This document shows positions 44,964 to 56,014 of a stretch of DNA of 64,000 bases, in pieces. This stretch comes from Hofstenia miamia. Its lineage: Eukaryota; Xenacoelomorpha; Acoela. Numbering within the stretch: the first letter of the stretch is position 1; the number at the start of each line of letters is the position of its first letter. The notes beneath the pieces were generated by a model. It saw only the letters and a program-made list of their open reading frames with translations, was not told the DNA's origin and made no database searches. The stretch spans positions 1,568,842 through 1,632,841 of the forward strand of contig SCFE01000047.1 of assembly GCA_004352715.1 (NCBI GenBank), written 5' to 3'. A program made the translations under genes and the position numbers.

Positions 44964-47900
44964 TCTCCATTTATACTACCTACTACATTAAATTTAAAGC
45001 TTAATAACTTTGTTATATTAATACGATTTTCTTTCTGATTTTTGCAATATAATCTCGGGAAGCATATAGCCTTCAGAAAATGTAAAATTATTTTAAAATA
45101 TAGTTTTTATAAAGGGTTATAAGGATTTCAATTCTCGGAAAACGAGGATTATTTAACTTTGACCCACTAGATTCTGCCACATCATATTTTGGGACACTTT
45201 TTAAAATTTCAGAGAATTAAGAAAAGTTTGGAGGCGGGTTCAATTGTTTCCCCTGAATTTCTCATTTTCCTTCCACCAGAATTTAAAAAAGAATAAATGA
45301 ATTTCACACCTCCTAAATTATTTATCGGTGTTCTTGATAGTCACAAATCACCCAAATGAGTCACTTAGCCCCATAAAAATTTACTATATGCATAAATTTA
45401 GTGAAAAATTAGACTTTAAAAAGGTTCTAAAAGGTAACAAATATTTGTTATCTTTGCTCAATCTTTGAAATGTCATCAATTTTCTATTGCCATTTTGATT
45501 TTCAATAAATGTTATCTTCTAGCATGTTTTTATAGTTCTAAATGATTTATTTGTGCGAATTTATTGCCATCCAGAACACCGTTGACAACCGTAAATATTC
45601 ATTTATTATCTCTTAAATTCTTGCAGAAAGAGGAGGAAGAATTCAGCTGAAGCAAATATACCTCACATCCTAACTTTTCTTATTTTATCTGAACATGTCA
45701 AAAAGTGTCTCAAATCAGATATGGCAGAGTCCAGTGGGTCAAAGTTGAGTAATCCTAGTAACAATTTTTTAAAGCAAATAGGAAACTGCCCGTGCTATTC
45801 ACGGGAATTTCAATGCGCTGTATTTTATATTTAATAAGTGAATAAACATTAAACAAACCATATGCTGTGTTTTTAATATATTAGGAACGAAATAAATGTG
45901 ATCATCATACATTGGTAAAATGATATTTATTCACAATTTTAGCATATGACACTCCTTAATTATCCACATTTAATATTATAAGTACATTCAAAGCATGGTA
46001 ACACCTAATGCAAAAAGTGTATAGAATCTCAACAAAATCGAGTCCATTATTGTAGGTGTATAGATTTTACATTTTCTGAAAGTTATCTCCCCGTGATTAT
46101 ACTGCAAAAAACAGAAATGACAATTGTTTATTTTTCTGCAAATTTTAAAACTTTAAATGAAATGCAGGAGTTATTTCAAAAATTTTATGAATTGAACCAA
46201 GCATAATAGAACAAAAAGGCAATTTTTCAGAGTAGTTACTAATTTTAACTTGAATGAGCTGTAGCAAAGTAATGGTTTATTTTTCTATGTTGTCTAAGTA
46301 CTAGGCTAGCATTTGATTGCCCCTTTTCTTTTACAGTACTAGAAAGCTTCAACGAATCAAATTTTACTCTATATTAAACTTTGTTTATTCGTTATTCACT
46401 TACAAAACTCTAAAACAGATGTTTGATATGCAATGTTGAAATTTCTCTTTGCAAAATCATTAAGATTAGAGAGTTTTCTGTGAAATAGTCTTCCTATTGT
46501 TAAGCAATTAGCGATTGAACTCATCCTTAGCATCTATGCAAAACATTTGGTCTTGATATTTTGAACATTATCCCGGTTCTTAATTNTCTCCATTTATACT
46601 ACCTACTACATTAAATTTAAAGCTTAATAACTTTGTTATATTAATACGATTTTCTTTCTGATTTTTGCAATATAATCTCGGGAAGCATATAGCCTTCAGA
46701 AAATGTAAAATTATTTTAAAATATAGTTTTTATAAAGGGTTATAAGGATTTCAATTCTCGGAAAACGAGGATTATTTAACTTTGACCCACTAGATTCTGC
46801 CACATCATATTTTGGGACACTTTTTAAAATTTCAGAGAATTAAGAAAAGTTTGGAGGCGGGTTCAATTGTTTCCCCTGAATTTCTCATTTTCCTTCCACC
46901 AGAATTTAAAAAAGAATAAATGAATTTCACACCTCCTAAATTATTTATCGGTGTTCTTGATAGTCACAAATCACCCAAATGAGTCACTTAGCCCCATAAA
47001 AATTTACTATATGCATAAATTTAGTGAAAAATTAGACTTTAAAAAGGTTCTAAAAGGTAACAAATATTTGTTATCTTTGCTCAATCTTTGAAATGTCATC
47101 AATTTTCTATTGCCATTTTGATTTTCAATAAATGTTATCTTCTAGCATGTTTTTATAGTTCTAAATGATTTATTTGTGCGAATTTATTGCCATCCAGAAC
47201 ACCGTTGACAACCGTAAATATTCATTTATTATCTCTTAAATTCTTGCAGAAAGAGGAGGAAGAATTCAGCTGAAGCAAATATACCTCACATCCTAACTTT
47301 TCTTATTTTATCTGAACATGTCAAAAAGTGTCTCAAATCAGATATGGCAGAGTCCAGTGGGTCAAAGTTGAGTAATCCTAGTAACAATTTTTTAAAGCAA
47401 ATAGGAAACTGCCCGTGCTATTCACGGGAATTTCAATGCGCTGTATTTTATATTTAATAAGTGAATAAACATTAAACAAACCATATGCTGTGTTTTTAAT
47501 ATATTAGGAACGAAATAAATGTGATCATCATACATTGGTAAAATGATATTTATTCACAATTTTAGCATATGACACTCCTTAATTATCCACATTTAATATT
47601 ATAAGTACATTCAAAGCATGGTAACACCTAATGCAAAAAGTGTATAGAATCTCAACAAAATCGAGTCCATTATTGTAGGTGTATAGATTTTACATTTTCT
47701 GAAAGTTATCTCCCCGTGATTATACTGCAAAAAACAGAAATGACAATTGTTTATTTTTCTGCAAATTTTAAAACTTTAAATGAAATGCAGGAGTTATTTC
47801 AAAAATTTTATGAATTGAACCAAGCATAATAGAACAAAAAGGCAATTTTTCAGAGTAGTTACTAATTTTAACTTGAATGAGCTGTAGCAAAGTAATGGTT

Positions 47901-48208
47901 TATTTTTCTATGTTGTCTAAGTACTAGGCTAGCATTTGATTGCCCCTTTTCTTTTACAGTACTAGAAAGCTTCAACGAATCAAATTTTACTCTATATTAA
48001 ACTTTGTTTATTCGTTATTCACTTACAAAACTCTAAAACAGATGTTTGATATGCAATGTTGAAATTTCTCTTTGCAAAATCATTAAGATTAGAGAGTTTT
48101 CTGTGAAATAGTCTTCCTATTGTTAAGCAATTAGCGATTGAACTCATCCTTAGCATCTATGCAAAACATTTGGTCTTGATATTTTGAACATTATCCCGGT
48201 TCTTAATT
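44964..48208. repeat. 1622-bp direct repeat flanking a single N
   Basis: 44964-46585 recurs at 46587-48208 (offset 1623), apparently without differences, around the N at 46586. It contains the whole foldback element. Near-identity over 1.6 kb with an N exactly at the junction suggests an assembly join of one locus, not a gene-family duplication. Confidence 0.9.
45145..45756. repeat. Foldback element, about 0.6 kb imperfect hairpin
   Basis: The two halves are imperfect inverted repeats of each other along almost their whole length. The outer arms are best conserved: the left runs AGGATTATTTAACTTTGACC and the right is its near reverse complement ending at 45756, both followed inward by the ACCCACT, TCTGCCA and GACACTTTTT blocks. 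Matching blocks continue inward (AAGAAAAGTT, CTGAATT, AATAAATGAAT, CGGTGTTCT) to a perfect 16-base palindrome, TAACAAATATTTGTTA, at 45435-45450. There is no reading frame. A second copy at 46768-47379 belongs to the surrounding 1622-bp repeat. It could be a MITE-type foldback transposon or a hairpin RNA source. Confidence 0.75.
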
Positions 48209-48227
48209 CCGCCCCCCCCCGGGGGGA
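48209..48227. repeat. C-run/G-run junction
   Basis: The sequence CCG, then about ten C, then six G abruptly interrupts AT-rich DNA right at the end of the 1622-bp repeat. It may be a sequencing or join artefact. Confidence 0.7.
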
Positions 48228-50438
48228 AAGTTCATTGGTACTAATTTACACACCTAACCAACTGACACGAGGCATAACTAGATCAAGCGCCACAAACTTT
48301 CAAATAATTGGTGATTTATTAAGAGCAGGTTTCGAGCATAGCTTGAAAATTCTGAAATCCAATGAAATATAAGATTTCATTAAGAAAAATGATTATTCAA
48401 TGTGATTTAATAGGCATTTTGTTGCATAAAATTCATGCTGATTGACAAAAGAATCGGTATTTTTTAAACTCAGGACAATATTTGTAGAAAGTTGGTTTAC
48501 CAACACATTGTAGTCTTATTTGCATTAAAGCATTGTCATATTGAAATGCAAGGATTTGATTGTTCAAGATTGAATAATATGTGTTTAAACGACTATTTGT
48601 AAATTTCTTATGTACACATAGTATTGATTAATTTGTGCAGTTAAAATAGGTTATATTCTTCGGTTTGATTTTATTCATTGAGGAAATTTCACTTGAACTG
48701 CACTCTCTTAATTTTTAGAAAATTCTAATGTACATTTGAAATATATAATGGGACAGAAAATGCACATCAAAATTATTAAATTTTTTCACTGATTCGACAA
48801 GCCTGCATATTTAAACGTAAATTTTATATTTTTTTCGAAGTTAAGTGATTTTTCATACCCGGAACAAGAGAAGTGCAACATGAATCAAATGTCCAGAGAC
48901 CCAGCTAACCTAATCTCGAACATTTTCAACTGATATTGCGATATATTGAATATACTTTCCATACATTTTCCAAATGTTCAATGCAGTAATTAATAAATCT
49001 ATCTTTTTCTAAATTTCTGTGCAAAATATAACTTGAATAAATTATTTGCGTTTTCTTTGTAAATATAATTCTTGAATCTCAGTCATTACAAGAGCGACAT
49101 ACATGTACATTATTTAGGTATAGTTTCGAGCTATTGTATTTTTCTATTCTTCTAAGTAAAGATTAGCTTAAATTTGGGTTCTGCGGGGAATCCCTAGTCC
49201 CATAGAACAGGGACAAAAAATCTCAATGGGACTGTGGCTAAAAATGAAGGTTTTTGTATTTCAATCATGTTTTTTTCTACTTTCATAAGACAGGTAGGCG
49301 ATGGGACTGGGCCCTCGTGTAATGGGACTAATTGGAACAGTCACTAAGAATTCCATGGCAACTGCTTGGTTTTTCCCATTTTTTCTGATCAAATCATAAA
49401 TTTCATTTTTTGATTGCTATTATTTACACATGTAGCCTAATGTACAAATTTTTGCGCCCTGTTAATTTCGTAGGAGTGAACCTACATAATCAAGCACTGT
49501 GGTGTACAATAACTTTAATTTCGAATCCAATTTTATACATGCGCTATCATTGTTTTCAAGGTTAAGAATTAGGATTGTTTATGAATCAATGTCACTCAAA
49601 GTAGGCATTTCTTTGCTGAAATATATTTTTGAGATCTACTTAAATATATATATATATATATATATATGACAAATATCAAACCACTTTTTTAACAAGTTTT
49701 GTGGTAGCAACTGTTGCAAGTCATGCTGGTGCATTGAGTTCTGACTTAGTCGTTGCTTATTATTCTATATCAAAATCAAAGCATTCCTGAGATGAAGATG
49801 TCGAGTCGCATAGAATCAATACTGTCTGGTTATGCAGGTAATCTGCATTTTGGCTCGTTTTTTGATACATCTATCAATATTGCATAAGTTTTTTCATTAT
49901 TTTTTCGAATTTTTTCTAATGGTACACATGAATTACAACACTTTGATTGTGAAAGCAAGTCAATAAATAAAAAAAGAAAATATTGATTAGTAAAAATTAT
50001 ACACATATTTTACTAAATTACAAATTTTCTTAAACTATAGCTGCAAGTGGGTCATAAATTTTTGAACAAACCCAAATCAACCCAAACAAATTTTGCAAAA
50101 AAATGACCCAATTCAATCAAAATAGAAGTTTCCAAAATCGTTTCCAAACTATCCTAAACTAACTCAATAATATTAATCTTCATAGTATGAGAAGCCTAAA
50201 ACAATTTCAATGAATAAATTTTGCAAGCGAAATGCTAAGTATTGGCCAAATTGACATTTCGTGCTGTCTACCAAAGTCCTCCGATTGGCCTAACTAGTCT
50301 TTGTAGATGATTGTATTTTAATTAGTGAGTCATTCTTATTTTCAGGAGAGGCTTCACTTAAAACAAATGATGGAAAATTTCTAGGCCAGTATTGATAAAG
50401 TTAATAAGAAAGCTAGTACGCTATGGTGATGATTATGT
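48228..50438. other. AT-rich non-coding sequence
   Basis: No gene recognised. GGGACT/AGTCCC motifs recur around 49190-49340, possibly part of an old repeat. (TA)n at about 49644-49667. Confidence 0.45.
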
Positions 50439-50887
50439 CACAGTTGGAATCGGGTACAGAATTTGGAACCGAAACCGAGTCGATTTTTTAAACACGTACC
50501 CGAAACCAAATGTACCCGAAATTTCCCAAAAATTGATGACATCTTGCTCGAATTCTATTCAAAATTCCGGACGGCCTAAGTTCGCTATTGGTATTTTGAA
50601 TGCGCCAGCATTAATATCAACTGTTAATTATAATTGCTGCTGTGCTAATAAAGGCCTGTTTCCTAAGAAACCTAGCATGCAAACGCCATCAATAAATAAA
50701 TAAAAAATTACTGAATTAAGGCCTTTTTAGGGCACTTTAAAGAAGCTGGCGTTTTCCCGGAACATGTGAGCTTACCCGAAACTGTACCCGATTTTTCTAT
50801 GATTTTGTACCCGAAATGAAACGAACCAAGGAGAACAGAGTCGAACCGAACTGAACAATCGGTTCTCTCAAACCGATTCCAAATCTG
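50439..50887. mobile_element. hAT-type MITE (449 bp) with 8-bp target duplication
   Basis: Flanked by perfect 8-bp direct repeats GATTATGT (50431-50438 and 50888-50895), the target duplication size of hAT transposons. Ends are inverted: CACAGTTGGAATCGG on the left, and on the right the complement of CAGATTTGGAATCGG (13 of 15 match). Inside, the motif GTACCCGAA and its complement recur in both orientations near the ends. No transposase. Confidence 0.85.
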
Positions 50888-51635
50888 GATTATGTTCATA
50901 GTTAAAATAATGGACGTGTAGAATTCATTATTTTCTTAATGAAGAATTCTGACGTCTGAACCCAGTAAATTTATCCAGCAAGAAGACATTCTAGCTTTAC
51001 AATAATGCAAAATTGAAAAATAGAAAAAATTGTGAAGTAGAGCCAAACCAGTTGCATTCGAGATTCTCATCAAATGGATGGCATACTGTATATATTGTTG
51101 TAACCTATATATTTTCAACAAAACGTAATAATAGGAATTTCATTGGTAAATTCTTAAGTGCGCAGTATTTCTGTGAGTGCAATTTTGTGCTGCGCCACTG
51201 AATATTAATGTTACTGTGATAGCATGTGAGTTAATGATATATTTTTAACACATTTGCAGTAAAAAATTAAATTAATATTTTTTAATAAAACATGCAAGGA
51301 ACATTAATTGTAATAATCGAATTGCTTCAATTCATGTTAAAAAGTGCTATATATATCATCCAATCGTATTAGAGATTAGCAATTCCATTGTCACTTTTTC
51401 TTAATGATATGTATGCCTCTAAATTTTTGAAAAATGCAAATATTGCTTAACTACTTAAACACACATGAAATAAATTAATTTCAATTAGTCAGATACTGTT
51501 CTATAAAAAACTTTCTTGTTATTGTACATGTACATCAAAATTAACAAAACCGTTTCACACAAACTGTGTCTCATACAAAAAATAGATTTTCGTCCGAAAA
51601 GATTCATAACCCGAATATATATTTAATTGGGGTTA

Positions 51636-51641
51636 TTTATT
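51636..51641 (-). promoter_or_regulatory. Poly(A) signal of the intersectin-like gene
   Basis: AATAAA on the minus strand about 40 bases past the stop codon of the last exon. Confidence 0.6.
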
Positions 51642-51681
51642 AATATTTTAACAAAAAATACATCAAAAAGAGCGTAATCAT

Positions 51682-51827
51682 TCAATCGGTGGAAAAATAG
51701 GAAACAAGAAATTGGAGAGTTAATACAGTTTCATCTCCTCCACAGGCGATAGTTACAACCTTTTCTAATGGTATTCTTGAGTTAGCGTCAACTTCCGCCA
51801 ATGGAATTTCCATTGCATTTACGAGAT
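51682..51827 (-). CDS. Intersectin-like protein, last exon (end of C2 domain)
   Basis: Encodes LVNAMEIPLAEVDANSRIP, a middle with CGGDETVLTLQF and the end VSYFSTD-stop. It completes the C2 beta-sandwich: joined to 55826-56014 it gives VPDDLVNAMEIPLAEV, equal in position to intersectin's 'P-D-D-F-L-G-R-T-E-I'. The last strand TVLTLQFLVSYF replaces the 'V-x-L-x-L-F' ending of intersectins. The acceptor is AATTTAG. Confidence 0.8.
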
Positions 51828-52574
51828 CTAAATTATAGACAAATTCAAATCATAATCTTATAATTTTGGGATTTAAAATATAATCTGAGAATACAATTAC
51901 ACAAAATACTCTGTTTTGAAGAAGCGATTGAGGTCTAGTTTTACTCTCAGGTGTACAAACGTTTGCGTGCTTTAATTTGCCTATTTCTGCTACGTTATTT
52001 AAGTGTTTCACAATTAGTTTTCATTACGTCAAAGAATACTTAAAAGATTGAAACGTTTATTCAATTCCATGTAGAGACGTCTAAATACGATTTGTCTTTG
52101 TTATTAAGGCAAGAGATAGACGAATGTCATTGCATGCTGTGCAAAATTTGTGCTCAGTTAATCAGGCCCATAAAAATTAGTTGCTACAATTTTACTATCA
52201 TTTTTCTGAACATTTTGAGCACGTGCTTCCAAAATTTTTATGGAGAACTTCACAATTAAGACCTCATGAGGCTAAGAATCGCAAAAATGGTTGAAATTCA
52301 GTGATCCTTAAAAATTATGCTCCCGAGCCTTAGCAGAACTTTGGTTCTGAATTGATTACTAGTAGATCATTAGAATAAAACATATAAAATTAAAAACTTT
52401 TTAAATGAAATGAGTAAATGTTGTGTGAGAATATCAAAAATACTGCAAAATAGAGCTAAACCTTCAGAATTTTTGAAAGTGTTTGGACAAACAAATCGAA
52501 CCTCATTATGTCTAAGTTATACTTGAAGTGTCACAAAAAGAGTTTGGTGATTCAAAATTAATAATATGTACAAT

Positions 52575-53055
52575 CAAAGATGAACGCAGGTTTGGTGTAG
52601 TGCAGGTACTGAAATTTGAATTGCCACGTGGGTGCAGTGCGGCTGGACATTATTATTTTGTTACATGTGTAATACTAAGTTATTAAAATATTAATTATAT
52701 TACGAAATCTATATTACATAATATATTTGACATCCTTCACTCAAATAAACAAAATTAATAGAAAGTCGATTCGGTGATTGAAATTTTTTGGTTTAATTAC
52801 TTAAAATAACGCCGCCTCATTTTACTATTTTAGAAGAACCGTGTTTTAATACTATAAAAGAAAAGTAAAATGACACTGTAGGGCATAGGCCTATAGGGCA
52901 CATTATTATAATACTTTATGCATGTGATGGTTTTGCAATCGACAGGCGACATTTAGAAAATAGTGGGTGTGTTGCGAGTGAGGGTGAATTTTTCTAACAG
53001 ACATGCGGGTGCTGTGTGGTGCGGTTATAAAAGCTTACACTCGCGTCCATTTATG
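52575..53055. mobile_element. Probable hAT-type MITE (481 bp)
   Basis: Flanks are TGTACAAT and TATACAAT (7 of 8 match). The ends are CAAAGATGAACGCAGG and the inverse of CATAAATGGACGCGAG, an imperfect inverted repeat. Both subterminal regions are rich in GTG/GTGC motifs against an AT-rich background. No coding capacity. Confidence 0.5.
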
Positions 53056-53319
53056 TATACAATATTTTCACTAAAAATGTCAGACAATATTTTGGTTATT
53101 ATAAACACATAATTAATGTAAATACGAACTGAATTTTTGTCTCTATTACAAATGTAAAACAGTTACTAAAGAATTGTAGTTGGGTTTGTTTTTTGTGTAT
53201 GTATATCAAATGATTTTTGAAAATAACTGCTTATCTTAAATTTGAGTATTGCGAGGAACATGTACAAATACATACAATACTTACAAAATACATGCATTAC
53301 TTAAGGCTTTGAAAAAAAC

Positions 53320-54135
53320 TATTGTGTTGTCCCATGTAGCCACCACCAGTGGTCTACTATTGGGGAATAAGTGGCATGGGCTGCCACCAGTTCCCACCAG
53401 TGGACCACAGGTGGAGAAGTAGTGAAAGTAGTAGCACTTGCAGCCACTCATAGCCATCAGTGGACCACTGGCGGACCACCAGTGACATCTGAGTTACTTT
53501 TAATTATAAAAAATATATGAGATAATGCTTGCAAGTAAAATATTATTCATTATTATGCTTCTTAGATCTCATAAATATATAAAATTCATTGTGAAGAACT
53601 TCTTTGCAATTTTCTGTTTGCAAAAATTATATGTGTGCAGAATGAAATTTCAAAATAATTTATTCACGATTATTCGTGGACCTTGAAATTAATGCTTATT
53701 TGAGTACTTTAAATTGGTCAAAAGTTATTTTTAATAATTGGAAAAAATAATGTTTAAAAATGGCAATTTCTTCTGAAATTGAAAATTAAATTTAAATTGG
53801 GCATTTTTGTATGCTTGTTATTATTCGTTATAAAAAAAATCTTTATATTTTCCTTTGCCAAATTAAAATCAATTTAAAATGTAAGCTTGCTACCATTGCC
53901 TTCAACCCTTTGTTGGGTTTGTTTTAGTTTAAACTGCAGTGTTTAAACTCTGTCAATATAAAAATTTGCTATTGTTACATTTGAGACATTGCTCTGAAGC
54001 TGAAATCGTATTTTTGCCACCAGTGGCCCTCTAATTAGCCGCCAGTTACCCATTGGTTACTAGCGGCTAATCCACCCGGTGGCATACCGTTTCTGCCATT
54101 GGTGGTCCACCAGTGGTTGGCTACGTGGGGTTTTA
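53320..54135. mobile_element. Palindrome-rich element with CCACCAGTGG repeats
   Basis: Both ends carry many CCACCAGTGG/CCACTGGTGG units (near 53343, 53392, 53457, 54017, 54100). The outermost sequences are inverted to each other: CCCATGTAGCCACC on the left, and the complement of CCCACGTAGCCAACC on the right. The middle (about 53490-54010) is plain AT-rich DNA. It looks like a non-autonomous DNA transposon, but no clear target duplication was found. Confidence 0.6.
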
Positions 54136-54838
54136 TATCGTTGACAGAAAATTTGCTTAAAATGCTATTTAAGTAACTAGAACTTATTAGCAGGCCGGGT
54201 TTCTGTGTTAATGATCTTAGGTGGCAATCGGGCATTTTATTATTGATAGATACATTGTCATTTGCATACCAAGCTTTACAAGATAAACATTTCTTAAGAT
54301 GAATCAGGTGACACCCTTGAAAGACAAATCCATTGAATAACTATTCACTGTAAACTAAACTCTTTACCTTAATGTCAGCAGTAGTCAGTCTAATCAATTT
54401 TAATTACTGGTTAATTAGAATTCAAATTAGAAGCTCACCTAAGCCCTAACGCACTAAGATATAAAATTTCAATAACGCACTAAAGGAGGCTAAACTCACA
54501 TATTTTTGAAAACCTGATCCTTAAAAATGACGACCCAATCAATTTTATTGTATAAATGTATCGATATCTATCAAAATTTTGCCTATTTTAATTGCATTTT
54601 TTGCTAAAATAGCATTTTTAAGAACCCCTGGCACAGGCAGAACTCCAAAAACATATGCCATTTTAACTTTCTCTGTTTTCCAGATGTTTTTTAAGAAAAG
54701 TCAGAAAAAAACAGCAAGAAAAATAGCAAAGTTATGAACAAAAAACGACATGGAGGGCCAATTGAACCCTCCCTCTTCAAGTTGGCCTTTGAAGACTTGA
54801 TTATTTTTTAAAATTTAAGTTATAAAGTGTGTTGGTAG

Positions 54839-55538
54839 CAGTGCTACAACCCGTCAGAAATGTTTATTGGTAACGGCAACCGGTTGAGTAAAACGCTCGA
54901 CGTTTATCGGGCGTCACCCGGTGACCGGTCAATTTTTTCAATACATGCAAATTGTAAACTAAACAAATTTGTTGAGAAAATTATATTCATTGTATTTTTA
55001 TATATTATAATTTATGACTTATATTATAGTAGCCTTTTTTGTAGATATGTTATTTGTTATTGCAATAAAATTTTACGCCATCATTGCATCGTTTAAATTA
55101 CTAATAAACAAAAATAACAAATGTATGTTTTATAATTTATGCAAAAAATTATTAATAAACGCTTCTCTTAAAACTACAAGTTTTTTAACATTATCGTATC
55201 TAGACAGTGAAAAAGCATGAAGATGAAGTATTCGTTGAAATACAACTGCATGTATTCAGTTGAAAATATCGAAGACAATATGATTTAGTTAGCGGAGAAG
55301 ATTTGCAATTTCGAAATCAATACGACTTAGAAATTCCATTAAATTTCGCGCGCAAATATAATACGGCCAATTTTCAAAAGTACAATCTGCTGAATAGCTA
55401 TTTTTTATTTTAAAAAGAAGCATGTTTTTTTGCAATTTTACTGAATAATTTCCCAAAAGTATAAGATATTTTTATTAATTGGACCGGTATAATACGGTAG
55501 ATATAGGTACCGTTTACCGGTGAATGGTTGCAGCACAG
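54839..55538. mobile_element. hAT-type MITE (700 bp)
   Basis: Flanks GTTGGTAG (54831-54838) and GTTGATAG (55539-55546) match at 7 of 8 positions. The ends CAGTGCTACAACC and the inverse of CTGTGCTGCAACC form the terminal repeat. GGTAACGG/ACCGGT motifs cluster at both ends. No transposase. Confidence 0.75.
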
Positions 55539-55825
55539 GTTGATAGTTGCTGTGGTGATCTAAAATGGACTTTAAATAACAATTATTACTATTATCATTA
55601 TATTTAATAATTTTCTTTAAAAAAATGACGTTAATTGAAATAATTAAATCATCAAGACTCCTCACACACGGCCCATGCTCACAGTTTAATTACTATACAG
55701 GTTTAGAAGTATAGCATCACTTAGTAGTATGTATATAAAAAATTGGTATAGTCATTGGATAAATTGTATCATACTAAAAATGATAATGGTAATAACAAAT
55801 GATTTATTGAAAAATGAAATTATAC

Positions 55826-56014
55826 CATCAGGAACATAGTATCTGGCAATGTAAATTGCAATCCAAAGAGTTTCTCTTGTAATGTCATCAAAAAGCAGTT
55901 GGCCTTTGTGATTCCAAACTGGGTTGTTACATGACTCAGCTGGTAATGTGCGAACTTGTTGATCGCCAAGAGACAAAACCACGTAAGGTCTCTCGCTATC
56001 CGGTGTCCTCTTTT
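55826..56014 (-). CDS. Intersectin-like protein, C2-domain exon
   Basis: Encodes EKRTPDSERPYVVLSLGDQQ, NNPVWNHKGQLLFDD and TLWIAIYIARYYVPD. This is the central C2 region with the 'P-Y-x-x-x-x-x-G', 'N-P-x-W-N' and 'L-x-(I/V)-x-(V/I)-x' pattern of intersectin C2 domains. In loop 3 the usual acidic residues ('D-x-D' or 'E-x-D') are replaced by I-A-R, so Ca2+ binding is doubtful. Acceptor CTATCTAG, donor GATG|GTATAA. Confidence 0.85.

Larger units (their letters stand above)
51828..55825 (-). other. Last intron of the intersectin-like gene
   Basis: About 4 kb, GT at 55825-55824 and AG at 51829-51828. It holds a probable hAT MITE (52575-53055), a palindrome-rich element (53320-54135) and a clear hAT MITE (54839-55538). 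Confidence 0.75.

Noticed and set aside
48184-48372. 62-codon frame across the C10G6 run
   Set aside because: It spans the likely artefact junction and has no recognisable domain.
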